A DNA stretch of 13,421 nucleotides from Saccoglossus kowalevskii (Eukaryota > Hemichordata > Enteropneusta > Harrimaniidae): contig NW_003109080.1 in the NCBI RefSeq assembly GCF_000003605.2, forward strand, positions 637,646-651,066, in the 5' to 3' direction. Under the pieces are notes generated by a model. That model was given only the letters and a program-made list of their open reading frames with translations, was not told the origin of the DNA and did no database searches. The position numbers and the translations under genes are program-made. Shown one piece after another: positions 1 to 8,185 of the stretch (position 1 is its first letter; each line of letters begins with the position of its first letter).

Positions 1-203
1 CATGACTCTTGTTGTTTGTTATTATTCGTTACTCGATAAGATCTATACAATGTTCGATTCATTCGTTTACAAAAGATAGCTCGTATATAACAAATGTTAT
101 CAGATCAAAATTGTATTGTGAGATTTTTAGTATCCACAAGGAAGGGGATGTAATGTCCTATATCATTATTGATACATGACCTTTGACATCACACGATATG
201 TTA
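1..203. other. Noncoding stretch, possible LTR edge
   Basis: No coding region is recognisable here. At about 140-150 a purine tract (AAGGAAGGGGA, plus strand) is followed directly by TGTAATG. This is the layout of a polypurine tract next to the start of an LTR in gypsy-type retrotransposons. No matching second LTR, primer site or polymerase is visible in the window, so this is a weak suggestion only. The rest is AT-rich sequence without visible structure. Confidence 0.25.
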
Positions 204-259
204 CTATAGTGATGACTCTGTAGCATTATGGGATACCTGAACGGCATGGCCGCCATCAG

Positions 260-583
260 TTGTCAATAAATATACGTCTATCCAAAACAGAGCTTCTCGA
301 GTTGATTTATCAATACAGACGTTACATATGCGGCCCGCGCCTTCCGAATTAAGTAAATACGGGTTGCTTGAATACCTGATTTTTTGCTTACCAGAAAACA
401 TACGCCTCGCCTACCCCGGGGAGAAGGACATATGTTATGAAAGACAAAATAATCTTGTTCCAAATTTGAGCTAATCGTATTAAAAAGTCCTTGTAAACAA
501 ATAAATATAATGACAAGTTCTGAACAGATGCAGAGTTCGTCATTAATCACTTGAGATATTGTTGTTAGGTTTAACTCGATCAC
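260..583 (-). pseudogene. LINE ORF2 endonuclease fragment, decayed
   Basis: The minus-strand frame from 583 resembles the N-terminal part of an apurinic-type LINE endonuclease. A hydrophobic run ending in FICLQGLF matches the place where the better copy at 12306-11503 has DVIALQETF, although the catalytic Glu of QET is lost. It is followed by a GRRGVCFLVSKKSGI block that parallels MRGVALLIKKESGI in that copy. After a frameshift near 400-380, GRICNVCIDKSTREALFWIDVY parallels the region leading to INIYAPN. No GDFN, RID or SDH part remains, so only about the first 110 residues survive. Assignment rests on collinearity with the downstream LINE copy. It is clearly dead, and the exact left edge is uncertain. 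Confidence 0.5.
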
Positions 584-692
584 TTTGTTCAGCTCGCTAT
601 TTCAGGTCATCTTGTTTCGGTCGGAATACTGCCAATAATGGGTTTGCTGTTCACTTTCTTTCGTCTATGCGTTTGCTTATACCACACATAAC
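584..692. other. Spacer between LINE ORF1 and ORF2 remnants
   Basis: This short stretch separates the ORF1 remnant (stop at 693-695) from the endonuclease-like fragment. It translates into short, stop-broken peptides in all frames and shows no recognisable motif. It may be eroded ORF1-ORF2 junction sequence. Confidence 0.3.
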
Positions 693-1660
693 CTACGCTT
701 TTAGAAAGATTTTGCTTTTGTCCTGAAATAGTTCCGTGGGGCTCGTTATATTGCCAGTCCGGTGCGGAAATGGTGTTTGTTTCAGCCTATGTGATTTGAG
801 TTGGTTGAATTTCACAATCTTCCCGTGTTTTTCTTCATTGATGGCGGCGTCGTTGTGATGATCAATTTTAATAATTTCCTCAAATTTGTTTTCACTCGCA
901 CATTCTATGTTATTCGCTCCGCTACCTTCCTCTGGTAGGGGTCAGCAGTGCTATTGTTCACTGTATCCTTTGTCTCACAGTCATTGCCCCTGTGTCCAAT
1001 TTTGTTGCAATTAAAACACAGAACTTGTGTACAGAACCGCTCGATGTAACCCATTTTGTGGCACTTCTTACACTCATACGCAGGACAGTTGAAAATCAGA
1101 TGCTCATCTGACAAACAGTTGTTACATACCATATTTGGTTGTTATGCAGTAGTCTTATGTAAGGTCCATTATCTTCTTGTTTCACTGCATAAGGTAATGA
1201 CGTAACATCGGTTGGCATTCTATTCTCACACATCGCGTTCCATTTACCATCTGTAGGGCATCTTTGCAGAATTTACGTACCACGTTGCTGCGAATAATGC
1301 ACCCGTAACCAAGCTTTTCAGTCAAAACTTTGTCTTCAATATAAATTGGGACTAGCTGCCATTAATTGTGTTCCAATAAGCTTTTTGAGTCGTCATCTTT
1401 GCCATATAAAGATTGTATGGCTGTAATAATATCCGATGCCTTGTATTGTTCATCCACAATAGCAAGTCTGTTCCTGGCATTCGTTTCACACGAGCACCAG
1501 TGATGGCCAGTGACAAATCTGCGGTTGAGATGTTCATGCAAAAAAGCACTTGACGGTTGAAATAAGTATACTGGCGGATACGTTGGTCAGCAAACTGGGG
1601 AAAGATGGCCGCAACTCAGCGTGATTCAGGTGGATTACGAGAGCACCAAAAAAAGACGTC
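693..1660 (-). pseudogene. LINE ORF1 remnant with three CCHC zinc knuckles
   Basis: ORF1 of L1/Tx1-type LINEs encodes a nucleic-acid-binding protein of the retrotransposon RNP. Here three knuckles lie in tandem at 1126-977. The first is CNNCLSDEHLIFNC (C-x2-C-x4-H-x4-C). The second is CKKCHKMGYIERFC, with Tyr in place of His. The third is CFNCNKIGHRGNDC. Upstream on the minus strand, 1600-1352 and 1340-1200 encode ORF1-like sequence (VPIYIEDKVLTEKLGYG and neighbours). Frameshifts lie near 1210 and 1135. Downstream, an acidic/lysine-rich tail continues in another frame from about 925 to the TAG at 693-695. The knuckles are close in wording to those flanking the insertion at 12769-13391, so the two LINE copies are related. 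It is nonfunctional. A host CCHC protein is less likely, given the ORF2 fragment downstream. Confidence 0.65.
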
Positions 1661-1837
1661 CATATTGGATGCCATTTAATGCTTCAGCAAGCCAAAAAGT
1701 ATAGTGCATCTTGCATTTCATCAAAAGTTTGTGACGAGTTCGTGATTTTGTTTGCTTACCTGCTGCGCGTGCACTTTAATGGAATAGATTCCAAAAATAG
1801 GATTCCAGAAAACAGTAATTTACATATCTCACAATCG

Positions 1838-1908
1838 GCGGTGAGCAGAATTCGAACTCGAGTTATTGCGGCCACAGCACAATGTCCTAACCATTAGACG
1901 ATCACGGC
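1838..1908 (-). pseudogene. tRNA-His (GTG) pseudogene, unit 1
   Basis: The minus strand begins GCCGTGATCGTC and has an intact D-arm block (TAATGGTTAGGACA). The anticodon stem-loop reads TTGTG-CTGTGGC-CGCAA with anticodon GTG. The T loop TTCGAAT is kept, but its stem pairs poorly (TCGAG against TCTGC). The 3' acceptor strand (TCACCGC) no longer pairs fully with GCCGTGA. It is therefore a decayed tRNA-His copy rather than an expressed gene. Confidence 0.75.
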
Positions 1909-2058
1909 TAGCCAGTCATGCTCGAATTACCAGCAATACAGTAAGCGTCATACAAGTATAGTGCATTGATCTTGCATTTAATCGACAGTTTGTGATGAGT
2001 GCGTGATTAGGTTTGCTACCCTGAAATAGAATTGAATGTAGAATCCCATCTCGCAATC

Positions 2059-2101
2059 TGCCATTATTGCGGCCACAACGCAATGTCCTATCGATCATGG
2101 C
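2059..2101 (-). pseudogene. tRNA-His pseudogene, unit 2, T-arm deleted
   Basis: Only the 5' acceptor (GCCATGA), a shortened D region and the anticodon arm with GTG remain. The T arm and most of the 3' acceptor are missing, so AATAA runs straight into TGGCAGATT. It shares with unit 3 the same 8-nt loss in the D arm (GATCGATAGGACA) and the same GCCATGA start. Confidence 0.75.
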
Positions 2102-2282
2102 TAACCAGTCATGCTCGAATTACCTGCAATTTAGTAAGCGTCATACAAGTATAGAGCATTGATCTTGCATTTAATTGACAGTTTGTGATGAGTGCGTGAT
2201 TATGTTTGTTTACCTATTACTCTTAAATAGAATAGAATGTAGATTCCTAAAATAGAATTGAAAAAAAAGGTATCGCACAATC

Positions 2283-2346
2283 TGCCGAAAGCAGGATTTG
2301 AACCTGAGTTATTGCGACCACAGCGCAATGTCCTATCGATCATGGC
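2283..2346 (-). pseudogene. tRNA-His pseudogene, unit 3, D-arm deleted
   Basis: The minus strand runs from GCCATGATCGATAGGACA to CTTTCGGCA. The anticodon arm reads TTGCG-CTGTGGT-CGCAA (GTG), and a T loop TTCAAAT has a pairable stem. The D arm lacks 8 nt compared with units 1 and 4, so a normal cloverleaf is not possible. Confidence 0.75.
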
Positions 2347-2530
2347 TAACCAGTCATGCTCGAAATACCTGCAATTCAGTAAGCGCCAAAAAAGTATAGA
2401 GAATTGATCTTGCATTTTATCGACAGTTTGTGATGAGTGCGTGAATATGTTTGCTTACCTGATAACCTGAAATGAATGTAGAATCCCAAAAGACGATTCA
2501 AAATAATAAAAAGAGACATATCTCGCGATC

Positions 2531-2602
2531 TGCCGAGACCTGGATTCGAACCTGGGTTATTGCGCCCACAACGCAATGTCCTAACCACTAGACGATCACG
2601 GC
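2531..2602 (-). pseudogene. tRNA-His-like (GTG), unit 4, best preserved
   Basis: A full 72-nt tRNA-His layout is present: acceptor GCCGTGA, D arm TCGTCTAGTGGTTAGGA, anticodon arm TTGCG-TTGTGGG-CGCAA (anticodon GTG), T loop TTCGAAT and 3' end TCTCGGC plus A. Two pairing faults are seen: T-T in the acceptor and a central A-A in the T stem (CCAGG against CCAGG). Pol III A- and B-box-like sequence is still present, so some transcription is conceivable. The neighbouring decayed copies favour a pseudogene. No clear run of four or more Ts follows directly on the minus strand. Confidence 0.7.
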
Positions 2603-2725
2603 TGGCCAGTCATATTCGAATTACCTGCATTGAAGTAAACTTCAACCAAGTAAAGCGCATTGGTATCGCATTTAATCAACAATTTGTGGTGAGTTAGTGA
2701 TTTTTTTTTGTTTACCTGTTACCTT

Positions 2726-2879
2726 TGGTAGGGGAAATACATCGGTCGGGAAAGACGATATCACGGAGAGACGTTCGATTGATGGTTGAAAGAACTGATT
2801 TATTCTGGAAATGGTCACGCATTATATAGCGCACATGAAAGGTGCCGCCGAAACAATACATTGCGCTGACCAGGTGTCA
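2726..2879 (-). repeat. BEL 3' LTR (left copy)
   Basis: On the minus strand this would start TGACACC and end CCTACCA, about 154 bp. The part at 2726-2840 matches 7722-7832 with few differences. It holds a TATA box (TATATAA, minus, at 2828-2822) and an AATAAA signal (minus, at 2804-2799). The inner edge at 2879 is inferred from the TG...CA ends and not from the second copy, which is truncated. Confidence 0.75.
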
Positions 2880-3235
2880 GGGATTAATTAAATCAATTAA
2901 TAGGATTACAATAATTAAGATCAAACAAACAAAAGTATAAGTAAGTATGAACATAAACATACAGAGTGACGGCCAAAAGTAATTCAAACGATATCGAAAT
3001 AAACTAGTTCTAAATAGCATACTTGGCGAGTTAAATCCTGATCAAATAATTATCAAGTAAACACATTCAAAAATAATCAAGAAGGTAAACGATAATTGTA
3101 AGCAAACGCTAAAAGCTCAATACACAAATTGTTTCTAATTTAAAAATATAACAAAGATAAAAACGATGTGAGTTAATAATGTTCGCATAGATTCACGATG
3201 TAATAGAATCATTGTGCGAGATCTTGAATTCGTAG
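2880..3235 (-). other. BEL 3' untranslated internal region
   Basis: This AT-rich stretch lies between the presumed end of the 3' LTR and the end of pol. No reading frame or clear polypurine tract is visible. It might include more of the LTR if the true LTR is longer than 154 bp, which the truncated right copy cannot decide. Confidence 0.5.
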
Positions 3236-4260
3236 TCTCACGATAGTAGCAGCAGTTCTATGTTATCAGCGACACGCTGTGGCGATGTTCCGACATCGGC
3301 GATATTTTCCTGGCTGGCGAGCAAGTCGATATGGTGTTCTGGTTCGACGATTGATAATTCTAGCGGATATAGTTTCGAAATAGGGCGACTAGTTCTGTCT
3401 AATTTAAGACGATCGTCCGCTGATCTAACTAATCCGTAGTTACCAAAGTAGTGGAAAAGCTCAACAGCAAGATTCCAAAGCAGGCGTTTTTGTTGTCGTT
3501 GTGTACCAAAACAATGTCACCAATCTTAATGTGATTTTCTGTATTCTTGTTCATGTTTTGTCGATGACGTTCACGAAGTGACAACACGTATTCTTTATGC
3601 CATCTTTGCCAGAATCGTTGATGGAGACTAGCTAAATATTCAGTCCGTTTAGTGAGTTCAGTTCGCGAAACGGGAACAAAATCAAGATCTGATATTTGAT
3701 CGATGTCTACAATGTGTAAGAGGGGTCAACAATCGTCCATGCAACAGATGGGCTGGTGTCAATAGTTGCGCATCAGCTATATTGGTTGATGTATGAGTTA
3801 ATGGACGATCGTTCAATATAGCTTCAATTTCGCAAGTAATTGTAGATAGTTCATCCTTAGTAACTAGTGCACGTCCGATGACTTTCTTGAGACAGTTTTT
3901 CGTCATGCCGATAAGGCGTTCATAGAAACCTCCGCAATTCGGTGCTCGTTTTGGTGTAAAAACTCAGTCTATACCTTTATCGGCCATGAATAAACGGATT
4001 TCTTCGTCGTTGAATAAATTTTGTATCTGGTTGTTAACGATGTGGAAAGCACTTTGGTTGCTTGCAAAAACTCTTTCGCTGTCAAATTTGGTACAATTTC
4101 GAGGTGTATTGCTCCCGATACTGCACATGTGAATAGACATGTGTATGTCTTTAATATGTGTCCATTGTTATCTTTAAAGTATAGTTCTCCTATATAATAT
4201 ATGCCAACCACAGAAAAGGAAGGGGCTTCGGTTAGTCGACAAGTTGGTAACGGCGGTTGT
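3236..4260 (-). pseudogene. BEL pol: integrase, broken
   Basis: Integrase inserts the reverse-transcribed copy into the genome. The core begins near 4250 with SFSVVGIYYIG, where the family has GIDYIG, so the first catalytic Asp is Tyr. It continues through LYFKDNNG and CLFTCAVSGAIHLE to KEFLQA near 4065. Then the frame changes and the block holding the second catalytic Asp (the SDN motif) is missing. Sequence resumes before a TGA at 3966-3964 at a Trp position, then RAPNCGGFYERL and LTPAHLLHGR. After a shift near 3725 comes the BEL C-terminal domain (RFWQRWHKEYV, IGDIVLVH, RPISKLYPLEL), with another shift near 3490. It ends at a TGA about 3236. The N-terminal H2C2 zinc domain is absent because of a deletion near 4250. 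Confidence 0.88.
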
Positions 4261-4760
4261 GTCGGAAGTTCGTATGGTTTCATTATCCGGTGTGTTGTCA
4301 AATACTTGGCATTTAGGCCAGTTTCCAGTCGCCAACCACTGCGGACCTTTCCACCATAATGACGATTGTTATAGTTCAATTGCTGACATACCTCTGGTTA
4401 ATAGATCAGCTGGGATATTGTCTGTTGGAGAGTATTTGATGTCATCAAAGTTTCTGGGTCGGATTTCACGTATTCTATTCTCAACGAATACTGGAAGTTT
4501 CTTGACGATGAGGATTCGGCTATCCGATCAGAGCATAGTTGACGTGATGTTAATGATAGTTAAGGCGTTTTTCACAAGTGTTGTGAGACGAGACGCTATT
4601 ACGGCTACCATAAGTTCCAAACGAGGTATCGTTTTTTCCTGTATTGAAATGACGCATGTTTTTGAGAGCACTAGAGTCGTGTTGTTGCCTTTTCTCAGAT
4701 ATACAGCTGTTCCATATCCCTTAGATTTACTGGCATGAGCAAATCATGCAATTCACAGTT
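4250..4760 (-). pseudogene. BEL pol: RNase H-like domain, broken
   Basis: RNase H removes the RNA template during reverse transcription. On the minus strand the block begins near 4740 with ASKSKGYGTAVYLRK, where the expected D of DAS reads as His. It keeps the IPRLEL Glu motif (about 4620) and SDS (about 4525). A TGA at 4530-4528 replaces the Trp usual before SDS. NIPADLLTRG follows, then a TAA near 4380, then the WWKGPQWL and GNWPK blocks typical of BEL elements. After a short linker the sequence jumps to the integrase core, so the normal linker and zinc domain of roughly 250 residues are gone. A frameshift separates it from RT near 4735. Confidence 0.8.
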
Positions 4761-5902
4761 GTTGTTTGTAGAGTTGTCTGCAAAAAACGGCGTGGTATAA
4801 CAATGTTGTTGGCATCGGATATTTCTTGGCGTATCTTTTGCCATTTTGTTATGAGGTGTTGTGGAATTGGTGAATCCCATGGTAGTTTTGCTTTCCATAG
4901 TTGTTGGATGAAGGCCTTGGCGTGGATATGCACCGGTGACAAATACTCTAATGGATTAAATATACTTGACATGTACCGTACGATTTCACGCTTAGTTACA
5001 GTGTTGCCAAGGTGATGTTTATTGCTGATATTGTCCGAGTAGTGCAAAGTATCATGGGAAGTATTCCATCGTAATCTGAGTACGTTAACTAGCGTTGGTT
5101 TGTCAGTAGCGTTGTCACTATTCAATAAATTTCGAAGTGTTGTGTTGTTTGTTGCCCATGATCGTAGATTAAAACCGGCATTCTTCATTATTTCTTTAGA
5201 GTCGCGGTAGTACTTTATCGCTTCTTTCTGATGTTCATTTCTGGTCAATACGTTGTCGAGGTAAATATTGTTATTTATATCGTTGGCTATTTGCGAAGAC
5301 TGTGCTTCGAGGTGTGTTTTAATAACCGCATTCAACATGAATGGCAAACTAGTTGAACCAAATAAAACTTAAACTGGTAAACTTCGAAGTCGCTTTCAGG
5401 ATCATCGGCGTTTTGTAGCCAGAAAAACTTTGTATATTGGCGATCGTCATCGGCAAGGTTGACATTCAAAAACGCTTTTCCAATGTCACTAGTCAGTCCA
5501 ATTTGATGTGTCCAGAAACGATGCAATATGTCAAGCATATCGTTGGTGATAGCAGGACCGGATTCTAAACAGTCATTGAGGCTGGGTTGATCATGGTATT
5601 TAGCGCTACAGTTGTAAACTACTCTATCTGGAGTTGTTGACGATTGTTTTTCTTCGCAGGTGATGCGGGATAAAATGGCCACGTAAGATATCGTCATCAA
5701 TTACCTTTTCAATAAAGCCTCGGCGTAGTTGCTCTGTTATGACTGAATTGTAGACTTTCCGTAATTCAGGTTCTAGACGTTTTACCATTGATCTTGTTCT
5801 GTTTTTCGCAAGTATATAATTTGTAGGTAGAATGTCAAAATTTGCTTTCCATGGTAGGCCGGCTGTGTATTTATTACCATCTTGTGTCCCGATACTCTTC
5901 AA
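4727..5902 (-). pseudogene. BEL pol: reverse transcriptase, broken
   Basis: This is the polymerase that copies element RNA into DNA. The N-terminal part (AGLPWKANFDILPTNY, then ITEQLRRGFIEKV and FIPHH) is in one frame from 5902 and ends near 5645. RVVYNCSAKYHDQPSLND and motif A (LTSDIGKAFLNV, catalytic Asp kept) are in a second frame at 5640-5340. Motif C reads IYLDNVLT near 5265 where the family has YVDD, so the second Asp is Asn. It continues through GFNLRSWATNN, TKREIVRYMSSIFNPLEYLSP and KLPWDSPIP to about 4730. Two or more frameshifts and the changed motif C make it inactive. Confidence 0.9.
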
Positions 5903-6640
5903 ACGTTGTGGATTTCAACTTAGAATATTCGTTGACAGTTATTCCTATAATCCCAGTACTTTGATATGATGGATTGTTTATGGTCAGTGTCAGCTAATGC
6001 TTTCATCATAGTTGTGTTCATTGTAGTCACGTTATTTAAGTGAGGACCAGATAGCAAGTAACCACGTTTAGAGGATACCGCTGTGGGCCCCTCACCTCGA
6101 ACGACGTGATCTTCAACAATTTGCCAATAATGGTCAGCTCCGAGAAGTAGGTCAATGTCAAAACAACCAGATTCAACTAAGGTGCTATTTCCAGGTATTT
6201 ATGCCGTTGTAGTGTTGGCGCGACGACATTCTGTTTTGGTGAACTGATCTTTGGTACTATTAAACATTGTAGTGCAATGTTTACCAGAGTTGGTTTTTAG
6301 TGTTATCTCTAGTTCTTTTGATAGCGCGTACATCTAATTTGTCACGTCCAAAGGCGCCAAGTGTGATGTGATCTTCGCTGTTAATCTGAAGTTTGCGAGC
6401 AAGGTCTTCTGTGATGAAGGTTCGTTGTGCGCCTTCGTCCAGCAGTATATTTGCGGTTGTAATTGCGTTACTTGTAGATACAGTCGCTGTAGTTGCTTTA
6501 AGCAGGACTGGTCCGGATGTTGCAGTCAATTTTACGTGTGTTACGTCTTCTTTTGTTGACTTGACTGCCCGTTCACTAGCTTTGGGGTGATTGGTCGTTG
6601 ATGAACCGCAAATCGATGTGTGGTGTTTCTTACTGCATAT
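5903..6640 (-). pseudogene. BEL aspartic protease and linker, broken
   Basis: The retropepsin-like A17-type protease matures Gag-Pol. From about 6535 the minus strand reads TATSGPVLLKATTATV, then ILLDEGAQRTFITEDLA, which is the BEL protease active-site context with DEG where DSG or DTG is usual. LQINSEDHITLGAFG follows. After a frameshift near 6300 comes the family linker DLLLGADHYWQIVEDHVV, then GEGPTAVSSKRGYLLSGP near 6120-6040, and then a more eroded stretch with stops down to the RT. The knuckle-containing N-terminal part (6705-6600) is in the same frame as the protease, while gag upstream is in another. Confidence 0.82.
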
Positions 6641-7671
6641 TCGACATGAAAATTTACTCCAACATTCATTACTGCGATCATTTGGTCCGAAACAATTGAG
6701 ACAGAGTTTGTTTCGAAAGACAATGTCCTTACATTGATGTGAAAATTTGATGCGCTGGAAAGTGGTGTATCTTCAGTGTTAAACTGTTCAAGCGTGTTGG
6801 CGGCTTGGTTCGCATGAATTTCTCGCTGGATGGATTCTCTAAGTTCTTGTATTGTCCATGCCTTGTTACCATGGTTCCTAGATATCTGTGTTTTCAAATT
6901 AGCTGGCAATTTTTCGAACACTATCTGCACAAGTAGATCACCATAATTTTCTTCAGATTTCCCAATTGATTTAAGACCACGTATATGCTTTTCAAGCGAG
7001 TCATAAACGAACCGGATATTGTCAGTTTTGTAACGTGGGCTTGGTAGGTTCAAAAGGGCGCTCATATGGCATGATAAAATTTTATGATTTTAACCATACC
7101 TGGATTCCAAGAGTTGAAGAGCTTCTTTGTAGTTCGCGTTGGTGAGTTGAAGAATGGTACGATGAGCTTCATCGACGAGTTGGCTTTTCAAGTATTGACA
7201 TTTTTACACGTCTTCAACAGTGGCGTTAAAAACCTCATAAAATGTGGTCAATTTCAAGAAATCTCCGTCGAATTTTGGTAGTTCAAGCTTGGGAAGATTT
7301 ACTTGATGTATTGACGACGATGGTCGATTTGACGATGTTTCTGTGGCGGCAGTTGGATTTGGTTGAGACGATATCTTCTCTGCTTTGTTCAAAACCTGCT
7401 GGTATCGAGTTAGGCGGAGTTTTACTTGAATATAGTAATCATTGGCTTCGAAGTTTTCTTCCTCGGTGACATCAAGTATTTGTTCGTCCAGGTCACATAC
7501 CAGTTTGATTCGTTCTTCAATGTATTCGATGGTTGACTGAAGCACTTTGATGTCGGTATCTTCTAGTTTGTCTTTTTTCGATGTATCGTCCGCTTTGTTA
7601 GTGCCTCCCTTCTTCATAAGTTGTTGCTGATTCGTTCTTGGTTCTTGGTATACTATACTGCAACTTTTCAT
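6541..7671 (-). pseudogene. BEL gag, broken by two stops
   Basis: Gag is the structural protein that packages element RNA. One frame runs from 7671 to about 6720 with in-frame TAA stops at 7206-7204 and 7092-7090. The N-terminal third is charged and probably helical (KLEDTDIKVLQ, IEYIEERIKL). It is followed by PKLELPKFDGDFL near 7285, the hallmark of the BEL gag domain. KSQLVDEAHRTI, ALQLLESRYG and LLNLPSPRY are typical continuing blocks. Near 6720 the frame shifts. The zinc region (LCLNCFGPNDRSNEC and FSCRICSKKHHTSIC, about 6705-6610) reads in the next frame together with the protease. Confidence 0.88.
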
Positions 7672-7697
7672 TGAGTGTTGGTAGGTTCAGCAATGCA

Positions 7698-7715
7698 GCT
7701 GGTTCTCGGCACCCA
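7698..7715 (-). promoter_or_regulatory. Primer-binding-site-like sequence of the BEL element
   Basis: Seven bases inside the 5' LTR the minus strand reads TGGGTGCCGAGAACCAGC. TGG followed by a tRNA 3'-complement is what a primer site looks like. Apart from two extra bases it resembles the complement of a tRNA ending TCTCGGCA-CCA, as the local tRNA-His-like units do. The assignment of the primer tRNA is tentative. Confidence 0.45.
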
Positions 7716-7721
7716 AAAATG

Positions 7722-7832
7722 TGGTAGGGGAAATACATCGGTCGGGAAAGACGATATCACGGAGAGACGTTTGATTGATGGTTGAAAAAACTCTGATTTA
7801 TTCTGGTCACGCATTATATAGCGCACATGAAA
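7722..7832 (-). repeat. BEL 5' LTR (right copy), truncated
   Basis: It matches 2726-2840, with two substitutions, a 2-bp insertion and a 6-bp deletion seen by eye. It includes TATATAA (minus, 7820-7814) and AATAAA (minus, about 7801-7796). Compared with the left LTR it lacks about 40 bp at its outer end, where the sequence passes straight into a tRNA-like unit at AAGTATAG. Confidence 0.85.
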
Positions 7833-7970
7833 GTATAGTGCATTGATCTTGCATCTACAGTTTATGATGAGTGCGTAATTATGTTTGCTAACCTGTTACC
7901 CTGAAATGGAATTGAGTGTAGAATTCCAAAATACGACCCAAAACAACAAAAACCGACATATCGCACAATT

Positions 7971-8042
7971 TGCCGAGACCAAGATTCGAACCTGGGTTAT
8001 TGCGGCCACAACACAATGTCCTAAACATTAGACGATCACAGG
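7971..8042 (-). pseudogene. tRNA-His pseudogene (GTG), unit 6
   Basis: It has a near-complete 72-nt layout: D arm, anticodon arm TTGTG-TTGTGGC-CGCAA, and T arm CCAGG-TTCGAAT-CTTGG with one G-T pair. The 5' acceptor is altered (ACCTGTGA instead of GCCGTGA), while the 3' side is TCTCGGCA. The acceptor stem therefore pairs badly. Confidence 0.75.
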
Positions 8043-8185
8043 TTGCCAGCCATGTTCGAATTACCAGCAATCATGTAAAAGCCAAGCAAGTACAGTGCAT
8101 TGATTTTGTTTGCGAACCTGTTACCCTGAAATGGAATTGAATGTAGAACCCCAAAATACAACTCAAAGCAACATATCGCACAATC

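Larger units (their letters stand above)
1684..2725 (-). repeat. Tandem array of tRNA-His-derived units (left part)
   Basis: Four complete head-to-tail units and a fifth broken one start near 1684, 1939, 2132, 2377 and 2631, giving a period of about 245-255 bp (193 for the deleted second unit). Each unit has a conserved spacer with the blocks AAGTATAGTGCATTGATC, GTTTGTGATGAGTGCGTGA and CCTGTTACCCTGAAATGGA, followed by a degenerate tRNA-His on the minus strand. Spacer and tRNA are repeated together, which fits a tRNA-gene satellite or tandemised tRNA-SINE better than scattered SINE insertions. The fifth unit is cut at 2725 by the BEL element. Confidence 0.85.
2726..7832 (-). mobile_element. 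BEL/Pao LTR retrotransposon, decayed
   Basis: About 5.1 kb between two directly repeated LTR sequences. On the minus strand it has the order LTR, primer-site-like sequence, gag, zinc knuckles, A17-type protease, RT, RNase H, integrase, LTR. The order and many motifs (LPKLELPKFDGD in gag, YSDN/LTKRE after RT, a WWKGPQWL block, GGFYERL and SKLYPLEL in integrase) are those of the BEL/Pao superfamily. It is shorter than the usual 6-7 kb because at least two internal deletions lie in the pol 3' half. Numerous frameshifts and stops make it nonfunctional. It interrupts the tRNA-like array, but without a visible target duplication because its right LTR is truncated. Confidence 0.9.

Noticed and set aside
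905-1132. Host CCHC zinc-finger protein gene
   Set aside because: The frame is short, its knuckles match the ORF1 of the LINE at the other end of the window, and an endonuclease-like fragment follows in the expected place.
2531-2602. A functional tRNA-His gene
   Set aside because: It is the best unit, but it has mismatches in both the acceptor and T stems and sits among decayed copies. I annotate it as a pseudogene, pending a tRNAscan-type score.
4244-4738. Plus-strand open frame of 164 codons
   Set aside because: It lies antisense to the RNase H and integrase region of the BEL element, whose motifs are clear on the minus strand. No domain is recognisable in it. It is a shadow frame.
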